Shown: positions 34,136-42,252 of the stretch, piece by piece
How positions within the stretch are numbered: the first letter of the stretch is position 1
How the letters are laid out: each line of letters begins with the position of its first letter
Origin: Parapedobacter luteus
GTDB lineage: Bacteria; Bacteroidota; Bacteroidia; Sphingobacteriales; Sphingobacteriaceae
Assembly (NCBI RefSeq): GCF_900168055.1
Contig: NZ_FUYS01000002.1
Coordinates: 682,888 to 746,887, forward strand
DNA length: 64,000 bases
Direction of reading: 5' to 3'
Translations under genes and position numbers: made by a program
Notes under the pieces: model-generated
Told to the model about the DNA's origin: nothing
The model's database searches: none
What the model saw: only the letters and a program-made list of their open reading frames with translations

Positions 34136-37100
34136 ATGCAAGGTAAAGGGCTGATTAAATTTTTGGTAGTAGTGATCGCCATTGCGTGTCTCTATTCCCT
34201 GTCATTCACATTCGTAACCCGCAAGGTAGAACGGGATGCCGTGGCATATGCCAAGGGTGATATTACGAAAGAGAAGGCATATTTAGATTCCATGGCCGGC
34301 GAAGTAGTATACAACCTGGGTATTGCCAATTATACCTACCGCGAAGCCAAAGGAAATGAAATCGCATTGGGGTTGGATTTGAAGGGCGGGATGAATGTGA
34401 CCATGGAAGTGTCGTTGCAGGAATTGGTGCGTAATCTGGCCAATAACCCGAAGGACGAAAATTTCAATAAAGCATTGGAAAATGCCACCGTCCGGAGCAA
34501 AAACAGCCAAAATGGATACGTCAGCCTCTTCGTTGAAGAGTTCAAAAAACTCAGTCCCAATACCCCTTTAGCAAGCTTCTTCGCTACGAAGGACAACACG
34601 GCCTACGTCAAACCCAATAGTACGGATGCGCAGGTGGCAAGCTTCCTCGAACGTGAGGCAACCAATGCCATCGACAACTCGTTTAAAGTGCTCCGCACCC
34701 GTATTGACAAATTCGGCGTCACTTCTCCCAACATTCAATTGCAGCAGGGAACCAACCGTATCCTCATCGAATTACCCGGCGTAACCGATGAAGACCGCGT
34801 ACGCAAGCTGCTACAGGGCTCCGCAAGGCTGGAATTTTGGCAGACCTATGACAACATGGAGATATACCCCATGTTAGAGAATGTCAACAGCGCGCTGGCA
34901 GCAACATTGAAAGAAACCGAAAAGACAGCTCAAGGCACAACGGATACGGCCACGGCAGACAGCACAGATGCCGGTCTGTTGGCCACCCTCGGCGCAAACC
35001 AAGACTCTGTGAGCACCGACTCCTCAGAGAACCAATTAGCGCAGCAAAACCCGCTGTTCAATATTTTGCGGCCGGCTACCGCAATGGCGCCGAACAACCA
35101 GATTGTATTGGCTCCAGGACCCATTGTAGGGTATGCCCAGCTTCGGGATACCGCCAAAGTAAATCGCTACCTCGCGCATCCGGTCGTAAAGCAGATAATC
35201 CCCGGTAATGTACAGCTGTTATGGGGCGTAAAACCAAGCCCACGCACGCCTGAACAACTCGAGCTCTACGCAGTTAAACCCAGTGGCGCAGATGCCGGAC
35301 CTATCCTGAGCGGCAATGTGATTACCGATGCCAAGGACGATTTCGATCCGCAATCGAACAGTCCCATGGTAACGATGTACATGAACAGCGAAGGTGCGCG
35401 GGAATGGCGCAGAATCACAGCCTCGGCTTCTGCTGACCCCAACAATAAACAGGCCATCGCCATTGTGTTGGACGGAGTGGTATACTCCGCTCCTACGGTT
35501 CAGGGCGAAATCCCCAATGGCATCTCGCAAATCACCGGTAATTTTACCATCGAAGACACCAAAGATTTGGCGAACGTGCTCAAAGCCGGCCGTCTACCTA
35601 CAACAGCCAAAATCGTTGAAGAAGCAGTTGTCGGACCTACATTGGGTCAAGCGGCTATCGACGCAGGTATCAATTCGGCTATCATCGGGCTGCTCATCGT
35701 ATTGGTATTCATGATTTTCTACTATAACCGTGGCGGATGGGTAGCGAATATCGCTGTGATATTCAACGTCTTCTTCCTCATGGGGGTTATGGCCTCGCTG
35801 AATGCCGTATTGACACTTCCCGGTATTGCCGGTATCGTATTGACATTGGGCACGGCCGTGGATGCCAACGTACTCATATACGAGCGTATCCGCGAAGAGT
35901 TAGCGCTCGGAAAATCGGTTCGACAGGCCATCGCTGATGGTTATAAGCATGCGATGCCATCGATACTCGACTCGCAAATCACCACGTTTTTGGTAGGTGT
36001 AATCCTCTTCTTCTTCGGCAGCGGGCCTATCCTGGGCTTTGCCACCACGTTGATGATCGGTATTATCACCTCGCTCTTCACGGCTATTTTCATCACCCGC
36101 ATCATATTTGACTGGATGTTGAATAAAGGTTGGGACATCAAAGTATCCTATCCGTGGAGTGCCAACACGCTGAAGAATGCCAACTTTGCATTCGTGCAAA
36201 ACCGCAAGAAGCTATACCTTGCTTCCGGGCTGTTCATCGTTATTGGCTTTATCTTCATCTTCACCAAAGGATTCAGCTTAGGGGTGGATTTTCAAGGAGG
36301 AAGGACTTATACCGTGCGGTACGAAAACCCAATCAATCTGGAAGAGGTACGGAGCAATCTCAACCAGACCTTTGGCCTGACCACGGAGGTGAAAATTTAC
36401 GGCGCGGACAACCAGGTACGCGTAACGACCACCTACCACATCGAAGACACTGATGATGCGGCGGACAAGGAAGTGCTGGCCAAGTTGAATGAAGGCCTTT
36501 CAAAAATCGACGGGAATAGCTATGAGATACTGAGTTCGCAGAAAGTAGGCCCCACGATTGCCAATGACATCAAATCGCGGGCCGTCTATGCGGGCATCTT
36601 TTCGATTATTGTCATCGCACTGTACATTCTTATCCGTTTCCGTAAATGGCAGTACAGCTTGGCTGCGGCAATTCCAACCATACATGATGCCTTGGTAATC
36701 CTCGTCCTATTCTCGATGCTCGACGGTATCGTTCCGTTTTCGTTGGATATCGACCAGCATTTCGTGGCAGCGATATTGACGGTGATCGCCTACTCGGTCA
36801 ACGACACTGTGGTTGTATTTGACCGGTTACGGGAATATCTTGGTATGTCAAAGCGCAAAAATGAGGACATCAGCGAGACGGTAAACTTAGCTATCAACAA
36901 AACCCTTAGCCGTACGATTGTCACCTCACTGACCGTGATTTTTGTCATGGCTATTTTATTCATCTTCGGCGGTGAAGTCATCAGAGGTTTTTCATTTGCC
37001 ATTTTGGTAGGCATTATCGTGGCCACCTATTCTTCGATATGCTTGGCTGCACCATTGATCGTGGACTTGCAGAAAAAACCAAGTACCGCTGATGCTTCCG

Positions 37101-37147
37101 ATGCACAATCGGCACAAAACGCGACGATAAGGACCGCAAAAGTATAG
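34136..37147 (+). CDS. secDF: Fused protein translocase SecDF
   Basis: A 1003-residue fusion of SecD and SecF, which use the proton gradient to help pull secreted proteins across the membrane. An N-terminal TM helix is followed by GLDLKGGMNVTMEV (about 80-95), the periplasmic P1 domain, then a TM bundle with LGTAVDANVLIYERIREEL. The SecF half begins near 685 with GVDFQGGRTYTVRYE and ends with AYSVNDTVVVFDRLREYL. Within P1, about residues 257-305 form a Thr/Asp/Ser-rich low-complexity insert (TETAQGTT-like), probably disordered and lineage-specific. The terminator at 37173-37205 follows. Confidence 0.97.
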   Translation: MQGKGLIKFLVVVIAIACLYSLSFTFVTRKVERDAVAYAKGDITKEKAYLDSMAGEVVYNLGIANYTYREAKGNEIALGLDLKGGMNVTMEVSLQELVRNLANNPKDENFNKALENATVRSKNSQNGYVSLFVEEFKKLSPNTPLASFFATKDNTAYVKPNSTDAQVASFLEREATNAIDNSFKVLRTRIDKFGVTSPNIQLQQGTNRILIELPGVTDEDRVRKLLQGSARLEFWQTYDNMEIYPMLENVNSALAATLKETEKTAQGTTDTATADSTDAGLLATLGANQDSVSTDSSENQLAQQNPLFNILRPATAMAPNNQIVLAPGPIVGYAQLRDTAKVNRYLAHPVVKQIIPGNVQLLWGVKPSPRTPEQLELYAVKPSGADAGPILSGNVITDAKDDFDPQSNSPMVTMYMNSEGAREWRRITASASADPNNKQAIAIVLDGVVYSAPTVQGEIPNGISQITGNFTIEDTKDLANVLKAGRLPTTAKIVEEAVVGPTLGQAAIDAGINSAIIGLLIVLVFMIFYYNRGGWVANIAVIFNVFFLMGVMASLNAVLTLPGIAGIVLTLGTAVDANVLIYERIREELALGKSVRQAIADGYKHAMPSILDSQITTFLVGVILFFFGSGPILGFATTLMIGIITSLFTAIFITRIIFDWMLNKGWDIKVSYPWSANTLKNANFAFVQNRKKLYLASGLFIVIGFIFIFTKGFSLGVDFQGGRTYTVRYENPINLEEVRSNLNQTFGLTTEVKIYGADNQVRVTTTYHIEDTDDAADKEVLAKLNEGLSKIDGNSYEILSSQKVGPTIANDIKSRAVYAGIFSIIVIALYILIRFRKWQYSLAAAIPTIHDALVILVLFSMLDGIVPFSLDIDQHFVAAILTVIAYSVNDTVVVFDRLREYLGMSKRKNEDISETVNLAINKTLSRTIVTSLTVIFVMAILFIFGGEVIRGFSFAILVGIIVATYSSICLAAPLIVDLQKKPSTADASDAQSAQNATIRTAKV

Positions 37148-37172
37148 ACGGGTGACATTGTCCAAACTATAC

Positions 37173-37205
37173 AACAGGCTGTCGGAATGTAACCGACAGC
37201 CTGTT
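37173..37205 (+). terminator. secDF terminator
   Basis: AACAGGCTGTCGG (37173-37185) pairs perfectly with CCGACAGCCTGTT (37193-37205), a 13-bp stem with a seven-base loop, then TTTC. Confidence 0.85.
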
Positions 37206-37498
37206 TTCATTTACGGCCATTCGGTAAGAGGTGAAGTGAACTTTTTTCTCAGTGTAACGCTTTTAGTGAGTTTTCACCACGAGGGCGAATTATTTAGGCA
37301 AATAACAAGGTCATTTGACACATTTTTTTAACTTTGTCGCGGCAAATCACTAACCAACAATAGCATTTTCGGTTACATATATGCCGATTTGGATACTTGG
37401 ACCCGTGCGATGATAGACACTCCATGTAAAAAAACAAGCATACAAGCTATTACTCACGGTATTGACTTTAAATTACGCAAATTTTCAACAAACAATTA
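37206..37498. other. Intergenic region before the first DAACS symporter
   Basis: About 350 bases separate secDF and the symporter. After the terminator there is a perfect -7 box (TAACTTTG, 37329-37336) 162 bases before the ATG, giving a long leader. No ORF or strong secondary structure is seen in the rest. Confidence 0.5.
37329..37336 (+). promoter_or_regulatory. -7 promoter element of the first DAACS symporter
   Basis: TAACTTTG is an exact match. A TTTG at 37314-37317 is too close (11-base spacer) to be a normal -33, so support is only moderate. The leader would be about 155-160 bases. Confidence 0.4.
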
Positions 37499-38809
37499 AT
37501 GAAGTTACACACTAAGATTTTCATTGGGATGATATTCGGCATTGGAGCTGGATTAGTTGTCAAAAATCTTGGATTGCCTCAAGAAACACTTGACAGCATC
37601 GTAAAATGGGTAGAACCGATAGGCAGGATATTCATGAACCTCATTTTCATGATGGTCATCCCGCTCATCTTATCTGCGCTGATTTTAGGCATTGCCGAAA
37701 TCGGCGACGTAAAAAAGCTCGGGCGCATGGGCATCAAGCTCTTGGTTTATACCATCATTGTCAGTTTCATTGCGGTATTGATTGGCGTGACCATGGTCAA
37801 CCTATTCAACCCCGGGGGAACGATTTCAGCGGACACCAGGGAGTACCTGGTCAGTGAATTTGGAGCCGAAGCGGCAAAGGCCAAGGCCCAGGCCGAAGCC
37901 ATTGAAGCAGACGAACGGACGGTCGGCGATATCCTGGCCCAGATTATACCGCGAAATCCATTCGACGAAATGGTCAATGCCTTTAATTCAAACCACACGG
38001 GAGGTGGTTTGCTTTCAGTGATGTTCTTCGCGTTGATTTTTGGCGTCGCCATGGCTGCTGTTGGTGAAGAAAAAACGGCCACGTTGAAACGGTTTCTGGA
38101 AGGCCTCTATGAAGTGGTTATCAAAGTCATCGGCTATGCGATGGCCTTGGCGCCCTATGGCGTAGCGGCGCTCCTTTTCAATATGGTGCTCAATGTGGGT
38201 GCGGACTTCCTGATATCCTTACTCTGGTACGTGCTTATCGTTCTGGGAGCGTTGGCCATACACCAGTTTGTCGTGTATTCGATTATCCTGAAATATTTTG
38301 CCAACCGCAATCCTGTCCAATTCATGAAAGACATCGGGGAGGTGACGCTCACGGCATTCTCCACCAGTTCAAGTAATGCCACCTTGCCTACGGCAATACG
38401 GGTAAGCGTCGAAAAGCTGAAAATTCCTAAGCCCATTGCGCACTTCGTCCTGACCATTGGAAGCACCGGCAATCAAAACGGAACAGCGCTGTTTGAAGGC
38501 ATTACGGTACTTTTCCTTGCTCAGGTTTTCAATGTGGAGCTGACCCTGGGGTCGCAGATTACCGTGGTACTGCTCTGCATATTGGCCGGCGTCGGTACGG
38601 CAGGTGTTCCCGGCGGTTCATTACCGGTAATTGTCACGATTCTCGTATCCATAGGCGTACCGGGTGAGGCTATCGCACTTATTTATGGTGTCGACCGTAT
38701 ACTGGACATGTCGCGTACGACACTCAATGTCAATGGCGATATCACGGCTGCAGCCTACATTCAGCATGTCGAAGCGAAACATGCCCGGAAGCATCAGCAG
38801 CCCCAGTAG
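37499..38809 (+). CDS. Dicarboxylate/amino-acid:cation symporter (DAACS), NQNGT variant
   Basis: A 436-residue glutamate/aspartate/C4-dicarboxylate-type symporter (GltPh/DctA fold). Typical parts: MVIPLILSALILGIAE, the serine-rich re-entrant loop FSTSSSNATLPTA, and near the C-terminus GVDRILDMSRTTLNVNGD, which keeps the Asp/Arg/Asn/Asp residues of the substrate and Na1 sites. The normally conserved NMDGT is here NQNGT (325-329), so the Asp that helps bind a sodium ion (GltPh Asp312) is Asn. Coupling ion or substrate may therefore differ. Its paralogue on the opposite strand ends 18 bases away. Confidence 0.9.
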   Translation: MKLHTKIFIGMIFGIGAGLVVKNLGLPQETLDSIVKWVEPIGRIFMNLIFMMVIPLILSALILGIAEIGDVKKLGRMGIKLLVYTIIVSFIAVLIGVTMVNLFNPGGTISADTREYLVSEFGAEAAKAKAQAEAIEADERTVGDILAQIIPRNPFDEMVNAFNSNHTGGGLLSVMFFALIFGVAMAAVGEEKTATLKRFLEGLYEVVIKVIGYAMALAPYGVAALLFNMVLNVGADFLISLLWYVLIVLGALAIHQFVVYSIILKYFANRNPVQFMKDIGEVTLTAFSTSSSNATLPTAIRVSVEKLKIPKPIAHFVLTIGSTGNQNGTALFEGITVLFLAQVFNVELTLGSQITVVLLCILAGVGTAGVPGGSLPVIVTILVSIGVPGEAIALIYGVDRILDMSRTTLNVNGDITAAAYIQHVEAKHARKHQQPQ

Positions 38810-38827
38810 ACCGCGGCGGACTCGTTG

Positions 38828-40120
38828 CTAATCATGTTTTTCAATTCGATCCGGGTCGTGTAGCAGGCCAACCGACTTGGCCACCACGGCTGCCACGGTC
38901 GCGTCGCTTGTCACGTTGGTGACCGTGCGGCACATATCCAACGGTCGGTCTATCGCGAATATCAGCGCCAGACCGGCCTCGGGAATGCCGGCCTGTCCGA
39001 GCACAATGACCAGCATGACAATGCCTGCACTGGGTACTGCGGCCGTACCGATAGAAGCCAAGACAGTGGTCAGGATGATCATTAGCTGTGTCTCCAGCCC
39101 CAAGGCCTCCGGAAGCATGGCCTGTGCGATAAAGATAGCCGCCACAGCCTGATACAACGCGGTGCCGTCCATATTGATCGTAGCCCCGAGGGGCAACACA
39201 AAACTCGATACTTCGTCGTCAACCCCTAAATGATCCGTTACCCGCTCCATCGTGACCGGCAAGGTCGCAGCGCTCGAACTCGTCGAAAACGCAAGCAACT
39301 GCGCCGGTGAAATGGCGTTGAAAAATCGTCCCGGTTTCACCTTCGCAAAAACATAAAGCACCGTGGGATAAAACGCAAACATCAGCAACAACAGCCCTAA
39401 GACAACGGTCAGTCCGTAAATTCCCAACGCACCCAACGTAGAGTAATCCGGAATTTCAACAATTAATGCTGCCATCAATGCAAAAACGCCTATTGGTGAA
39501 AACAACATGACGATATCGATGACTTTTAATATCACGTCGTTAAGTCCCTTGAAAAAGTCCACTACCGGTTTTGATTTGCGTTCGTCAACCATGATAAGCC
39601 CGATACCGACCAAAATCACGAAAAAAATCACTTGCAGTAAACTGCCATTATCGGTCAGCGCACCGAAAAAATTATCAGGCACAAGATCTACGATCGGTTG
39701 CAGGGGGCCTTGGTTCTTGGTTGCTTCGGCCAACTTGATTTTCTCGTCGGCCTGTCCGGCAAACCCTGCCAAGAGCCGTTCTCTTGACACCTCATTGATG
39801 AATCGTCCCGGTTTGATAAAGTTTGCCAGCAAAAGCCCCAACGACACGGCACAGGCGGTGGTAAACAAATAAAAGAGGATGGTCCGCCCCCCCAGCTTGG
39901 AAAGTTTTGAAATATCTTTCAGGTCCGCCAAGCCAACGATCAGTGAAACCGCCACCAACGGCACGGCGATCATTTTCAACATGTTGATGAATATCGTTCC
40001 GAAAGGCTTTATCCAATCGACCACCGCGTCCTGCAGCCCCATCGCCTTCATCACATACCCAAACAGCAGCCCTAAAATCATTCCAATCAATATTTTCCAA
40101 TGTAAAGCCAACTCTTTCAT
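38828..40120 (-). CDS. Dicarboxylate/amino-acid:cation symporter (DAACS), standard motif
   Basis: A 430-residue paralogue of the neighbouring symporter in the opposite orientation. It has IAVPLVAVSLIVGLAD, FSTSSSAATLPVTME, the normal NMDGTALYQAVAA motif and AIDRPLDMCRTVTNVTSD. A sodium- or proton-coupled uptake of dicarboxylates or acidic amino acids is expected. The start at 40120 follows an exact -7 box by 53 bases; an 8-bp inverted repeat surrounds that box. Confidence 0.92.
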   Translation of the reverse strand: MKELALHWKILIGMILGLLFGYVMKAMGLQDAVVDWIKPFGTIFINMLKMIAVPLVAVSLIVGLADLKDISKLSKLGGRTILFYLFTTACAVSLGLLLANFIKPGRFINEVSRERLLAGFAGQADEKIKLAEATKNQGPLQPIVDLVPDNFFGALTDNGSLLQVIFFVILVGIGLIMVDERKSKPVVDFFKGLNDVILKVIDIVMLFSPIGVFALMAALIVEIPDYSTLGALGIYGLTVVLGLLLLMFAFYPTVLYVFAKVKPGRFFNAISPAQLLAFSTSSSAATLPVTMERVTDHLGVDDEVSSFVLPLGATINMDGTALYQAVAAIFIAQAMLPEALGLETQLMIILTTVLASIGTAAVPSAGIVMLVIVLGQAGIPEAGLALIFAIDRPLDMCRTVTNVTSDATVAAVVAKSVGLLHDPDRIEKHD

Positions 40121-40152
40121 GAAATTTCCTTAATCGTATACGGTTTTGTGGT

Positions 40153-40188
40153 AAACAAGTTATCTGTAGCGACCAAAAGTACTTGTTT
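40153..40188. repeat. Inverted repeat around the second symporter's -7 box
   Basis: AAACAAGT (40153-40160) and ACTTGTTT (40181-40188) are perfectly complementary with 20 bases between; the right arm starts at the first base of the minus-strand -7 element. Candidate operator. Confidence 0.45.
40174..40181 (-). promoter_or_regulatory. -7 promoter element of the second DAACS symporter
   Basis: The minus strand reads TACTTTTG, an exact match, 53 bases before the ATG at 40120. No -33 is evident. Confidence 0.5.
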
Positions 40189-40346
40189 TGATCGACTTTG
40201 AAAGGATTATCAAGAGGTTTTTACGGTAATGGCGAAAAAAACGCAGCCTGCAGAAGTTAGGATATATCAAAAAATGGCCCCGGTGAAACAGCTGGCAGAC
40301 CAAAAAATTACCCCTCCGGATCGACGGTAAATTCATCAAAATTCCT

Positions 40347-40354
40347 TATGTTTG
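40347..40354 (+). promoter_or_regulatory. -7 promoter element of the marR gene
   Basis: TATGTTTG, an exact match, lies 23 bases before the ATG at 40378 and overlaps an alternative ATG at 40348, which therefore is probably not the start. Confidence 0.5.
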
Positions 40355-40355
40355 T

Positions 40356-40375
40356 CACACTAATTATTATTGTGC
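40356..40375. promoter_or_regulatory. Candidate MarR operator
   Basis: The stretch CACACTAATTATTATTGTG is an imperfect palindrome (8 of 10 positions per half match) placed between the -7 box and the marR start codon, over the expected transcription start. This is a usual place for MarR autoregulation. Confidence 0.5.
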
Positions 40376-40377
40376 TA

Positions 40378-40833
40378 ATGGAGCAATACAACGCCTATTC
40401 TTTTCTTTTGGACCGCACAGCGCGGCGTGTCAAGCAGTACGCGCAATACCAATTCAATTGCCGCCAATTTGGCATCACGGTAGACCAATGGGCGATATTG
40501 AAGAATCTCAAGCGGCAGGCCGATTTATCGCAGAAGGAGCTCGCCGAGTACTGCGGCAAAGACCAGCCCACCCTTACGCGCATCGTGGATTTGCTGGTCG
40601 GTAAGAAGTTGGTTGAGCGCCGCCCCCATCCGATGGACCGAAGGAGTTTCGTCGTTCACCTCACGGCAGCCGGCGAGCAAAAAGTCGAGGCGTTGTCCAA
40701 CAGTGTCAACGAAATCCGCATGCAGGCGTGGAAGAATTTAAACGAAGCGGATTTCGAACATCTAAAGCGCATATTGAACACGATATATACAAATTTGGAG
40801 ATCGATAATGGAAATGCAAGCATCAAAGGCTGA
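40378..40833 (+). CDS. MarR-family transcriptional regulator
   Basis: A 151-residue winged-helix regulator. The recognition part is LSQKELAEYCGKDQPTLTRIVDLLVGKKLVERR (about 50-82), the wing HPMDRRSFVVHLTAAG follows. Cys28 (FNCRQFG) and Cys59 are present, but they are not at the standard OhrR redox position, so sensing is open. The ATG at 40378 is chosen because the upstream ATG 40348 lies in the promoter. It overlaps the next gene by 26 bases, so it is translationally coupled to the ferredoxin reductase and probably regulates the three redox genes. Confidence 0.87.
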   Translation: MEQYNAYSFLLDRTARRVKQYAQYQFNCRQFGITVDQWAILKNLKRQADLSQKELAEYCGKDQPTLTRIVDLLVGKKLVERRPHPMDRRSFVVHLTAAGEQKVEALSNSVNEIRMQAWKNLNEADFEHLKRILNTIYTNLEIDNGNASIKG

Positions 40834-41863
40834 CAGCCAAAGCCTGAAGGCCAATAACAACATTACAACCGACATCTGCATCATTGGTGCCGGTCCGGTA
40901 GGACTATTCGCCGTATTCGAAGCCGGCCTGCTCAAAATGCGGTGCCACCTCATTGACGCATTACCCCAGATCGGCGGGCAATTGTCCGAGATCTATCCCC
41001 ATAAACCGATATACGACATTCCTGGCTATCCCACTATCAATGCACAGGAGCTCATTGATAACCTCATGGAGCAGATAAAGCCCTTTCATCCGTCCTTTAC
41101 GTTGGGCGAGCGTGTAGAGGCTTTGGAGCGGCAGGCCGACGGATCGTACTACGTCATAAGCAATGAACAGACGGTCATCCATGCCCAGGTGGTGGTCATT
41201 GCCGGCGGCCTGGGTTCCTTTGAGCCCCGCAAGCCTGAAATACCCCGGCTGGCCGAGTTTGAGGGCAAAGGGGTCAGTTATATGGTGAAAAATCCAGAAC
41301 ATTACCGCGACAAGCGGGTAGTTATTGCAGGAGGTGGAGATTCAGCGCTTGATTGGACGGTTTTTCTGAGTGATGTAGCCAAGGAAGTGACGCTGGTACA
41401 CCGCAGCGACAGTTTCCGTGGAGCCCCCGATTCCGCTGATAAAGTTTTCTCCCTCGCCGAACGCGGAAAAATAAGGTTGCTGCTACATAGCAACCTTCGC
41501 CGTGTCGACGGCAACGGCGTGCTGACCCACGTTGGCATCGTGGATAAAGAAAAGAAGGAAACCATGCTCGAAACCGACGCACTCATTCCGTTATTCGGCT
41601 TAAGTCCCAAACTGGGCCCAATAGCGCACTGGGGGTTGTCCATAGACAAATCGGCCATCGCTGTAGACACGGCAGACTACTCCACCGGCGTCGAACGCAT
41701 CTATGCCATCGGCGACATCAATACGTATCCCGGCAAACTTAAGCTTATCCTTTGTGGATTCCATGAGGCGGCACTGATGGCGCAAAGTGCATTCAAATAT
41801 GTGCACCCTGCCGAGAAACTAAGCTTCAAGTATACCACCGTCAACGGTGTAAACGCTTTTTGA
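40808..41863 (+). CDS. Ferredoxin-NADP+ reductase, thioredoxin-reductase-like
   Basis: A 351-residue FAD enzyme. Seen: the FAD motif IIGAGPVGLFAVFEAG (about 21-36), YPHKPIYDIPGYPTI, a second nucleotide motif VIAGGGDSALDWT with HRSDSFR for NADPH, and GDINTYPGKLKLILCGFHEAALMA. It lacks the thioredoxin-reductase CxxC, which places it in the YumC/TrxR-like FNR family that reduces ferredoxins or flavodoxins. It starts inside marR (ATG 40808 or 40814) and ends 11 bases before a 2Fe-2S ferredoxin gene, its likely partner. Confidence 0.92.
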   Translation: MEMQASKADSQSLKANNNITTDICIIGAGPVGLFAVFEAGLLKMRCHLIDALPQIGGQLSEIYPHKPIYDIPGYPTINAQELIDNLMEQIKPFHPSFTLGERVEALERQADGSYYVISNEQTVIHAQVVVIAGGLGSFEPRKPEIPRLAEFEGKGVSYMVKNPEHYRDKRVVIAGGGDSALDWTVFLSDVAKEVTLVHRSDSFRGAPDSADKVFSLAERGKIRLLLHSNLRRVDGNGVLTHVGIVDKEKKETMLETDALIPLFGLSPKLGPIAHWGLSIDKSAIAVDTADYSTGVERIYAIGDINTYPGKLKLILCGFHEAALMAQSAFKYVHPAEKLSFKYTTVNGVNAF

Positions 41864-41874
41864 TTGACAACGAA

Positions 41875-42201
41875 ATGGAAGAAACAATTCATATCACGGT
41901 AGAAGATCAGCACGGGGAGGTCCGGCAACTGGAAATTCCCGATGGCATCAATTTAAGCTTGATGGAAGTCCTTAAGGCTTCCGAGTACCCTATTCTGGCT
42001 ACCTGCGGGGGAATGGCGCTTTGTGCCACCTGCCATGTCCAGGTGTTAGCAGGCCAGGAAAAACTCGAACCGCGCACAGAAGCCGAGTTAGACATGCTGG
42101 ATACCTTGCCCGATGCCGACGACCATAGCCGGCTGTCGTGCCAGATTCGGCTGACCGCATCGTTGGATGGACTAAAAATACGTGTATCCGGAAACAATTA
42201 A
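41875..42201 (+). CDS. 2Fe-2S ferredoxin
   Basis: A 108-residue adrenodoxin-type ferredoxin. The cluster ligands are in CGGMALCATC (CX5CX2C, about 44-53) and the distal LSCQIRL. This type shuttles single electrons, here most likely from the preceding reductase. ATG 41875 is used; a TTG at 41860 overlapping the reductase stop is possible but less likely. Electron acceptors outside the cluster are unknown. Confidence 0.92.
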   Translation: MEETIHITVEDQHGEVRQLEIPDGINLSLMEVLKASEYPILATCGGMALCATCHVQVLAGQEKLEPRTEAELDMLDTLPDADDHSRLSCQIRLTASLDGLKIRVSGNN

Positions 42202-42252
42202 CGTTGCCATCCGTTCAATAGTAATAGATGAGTTTTCTTAACAAACACATAC

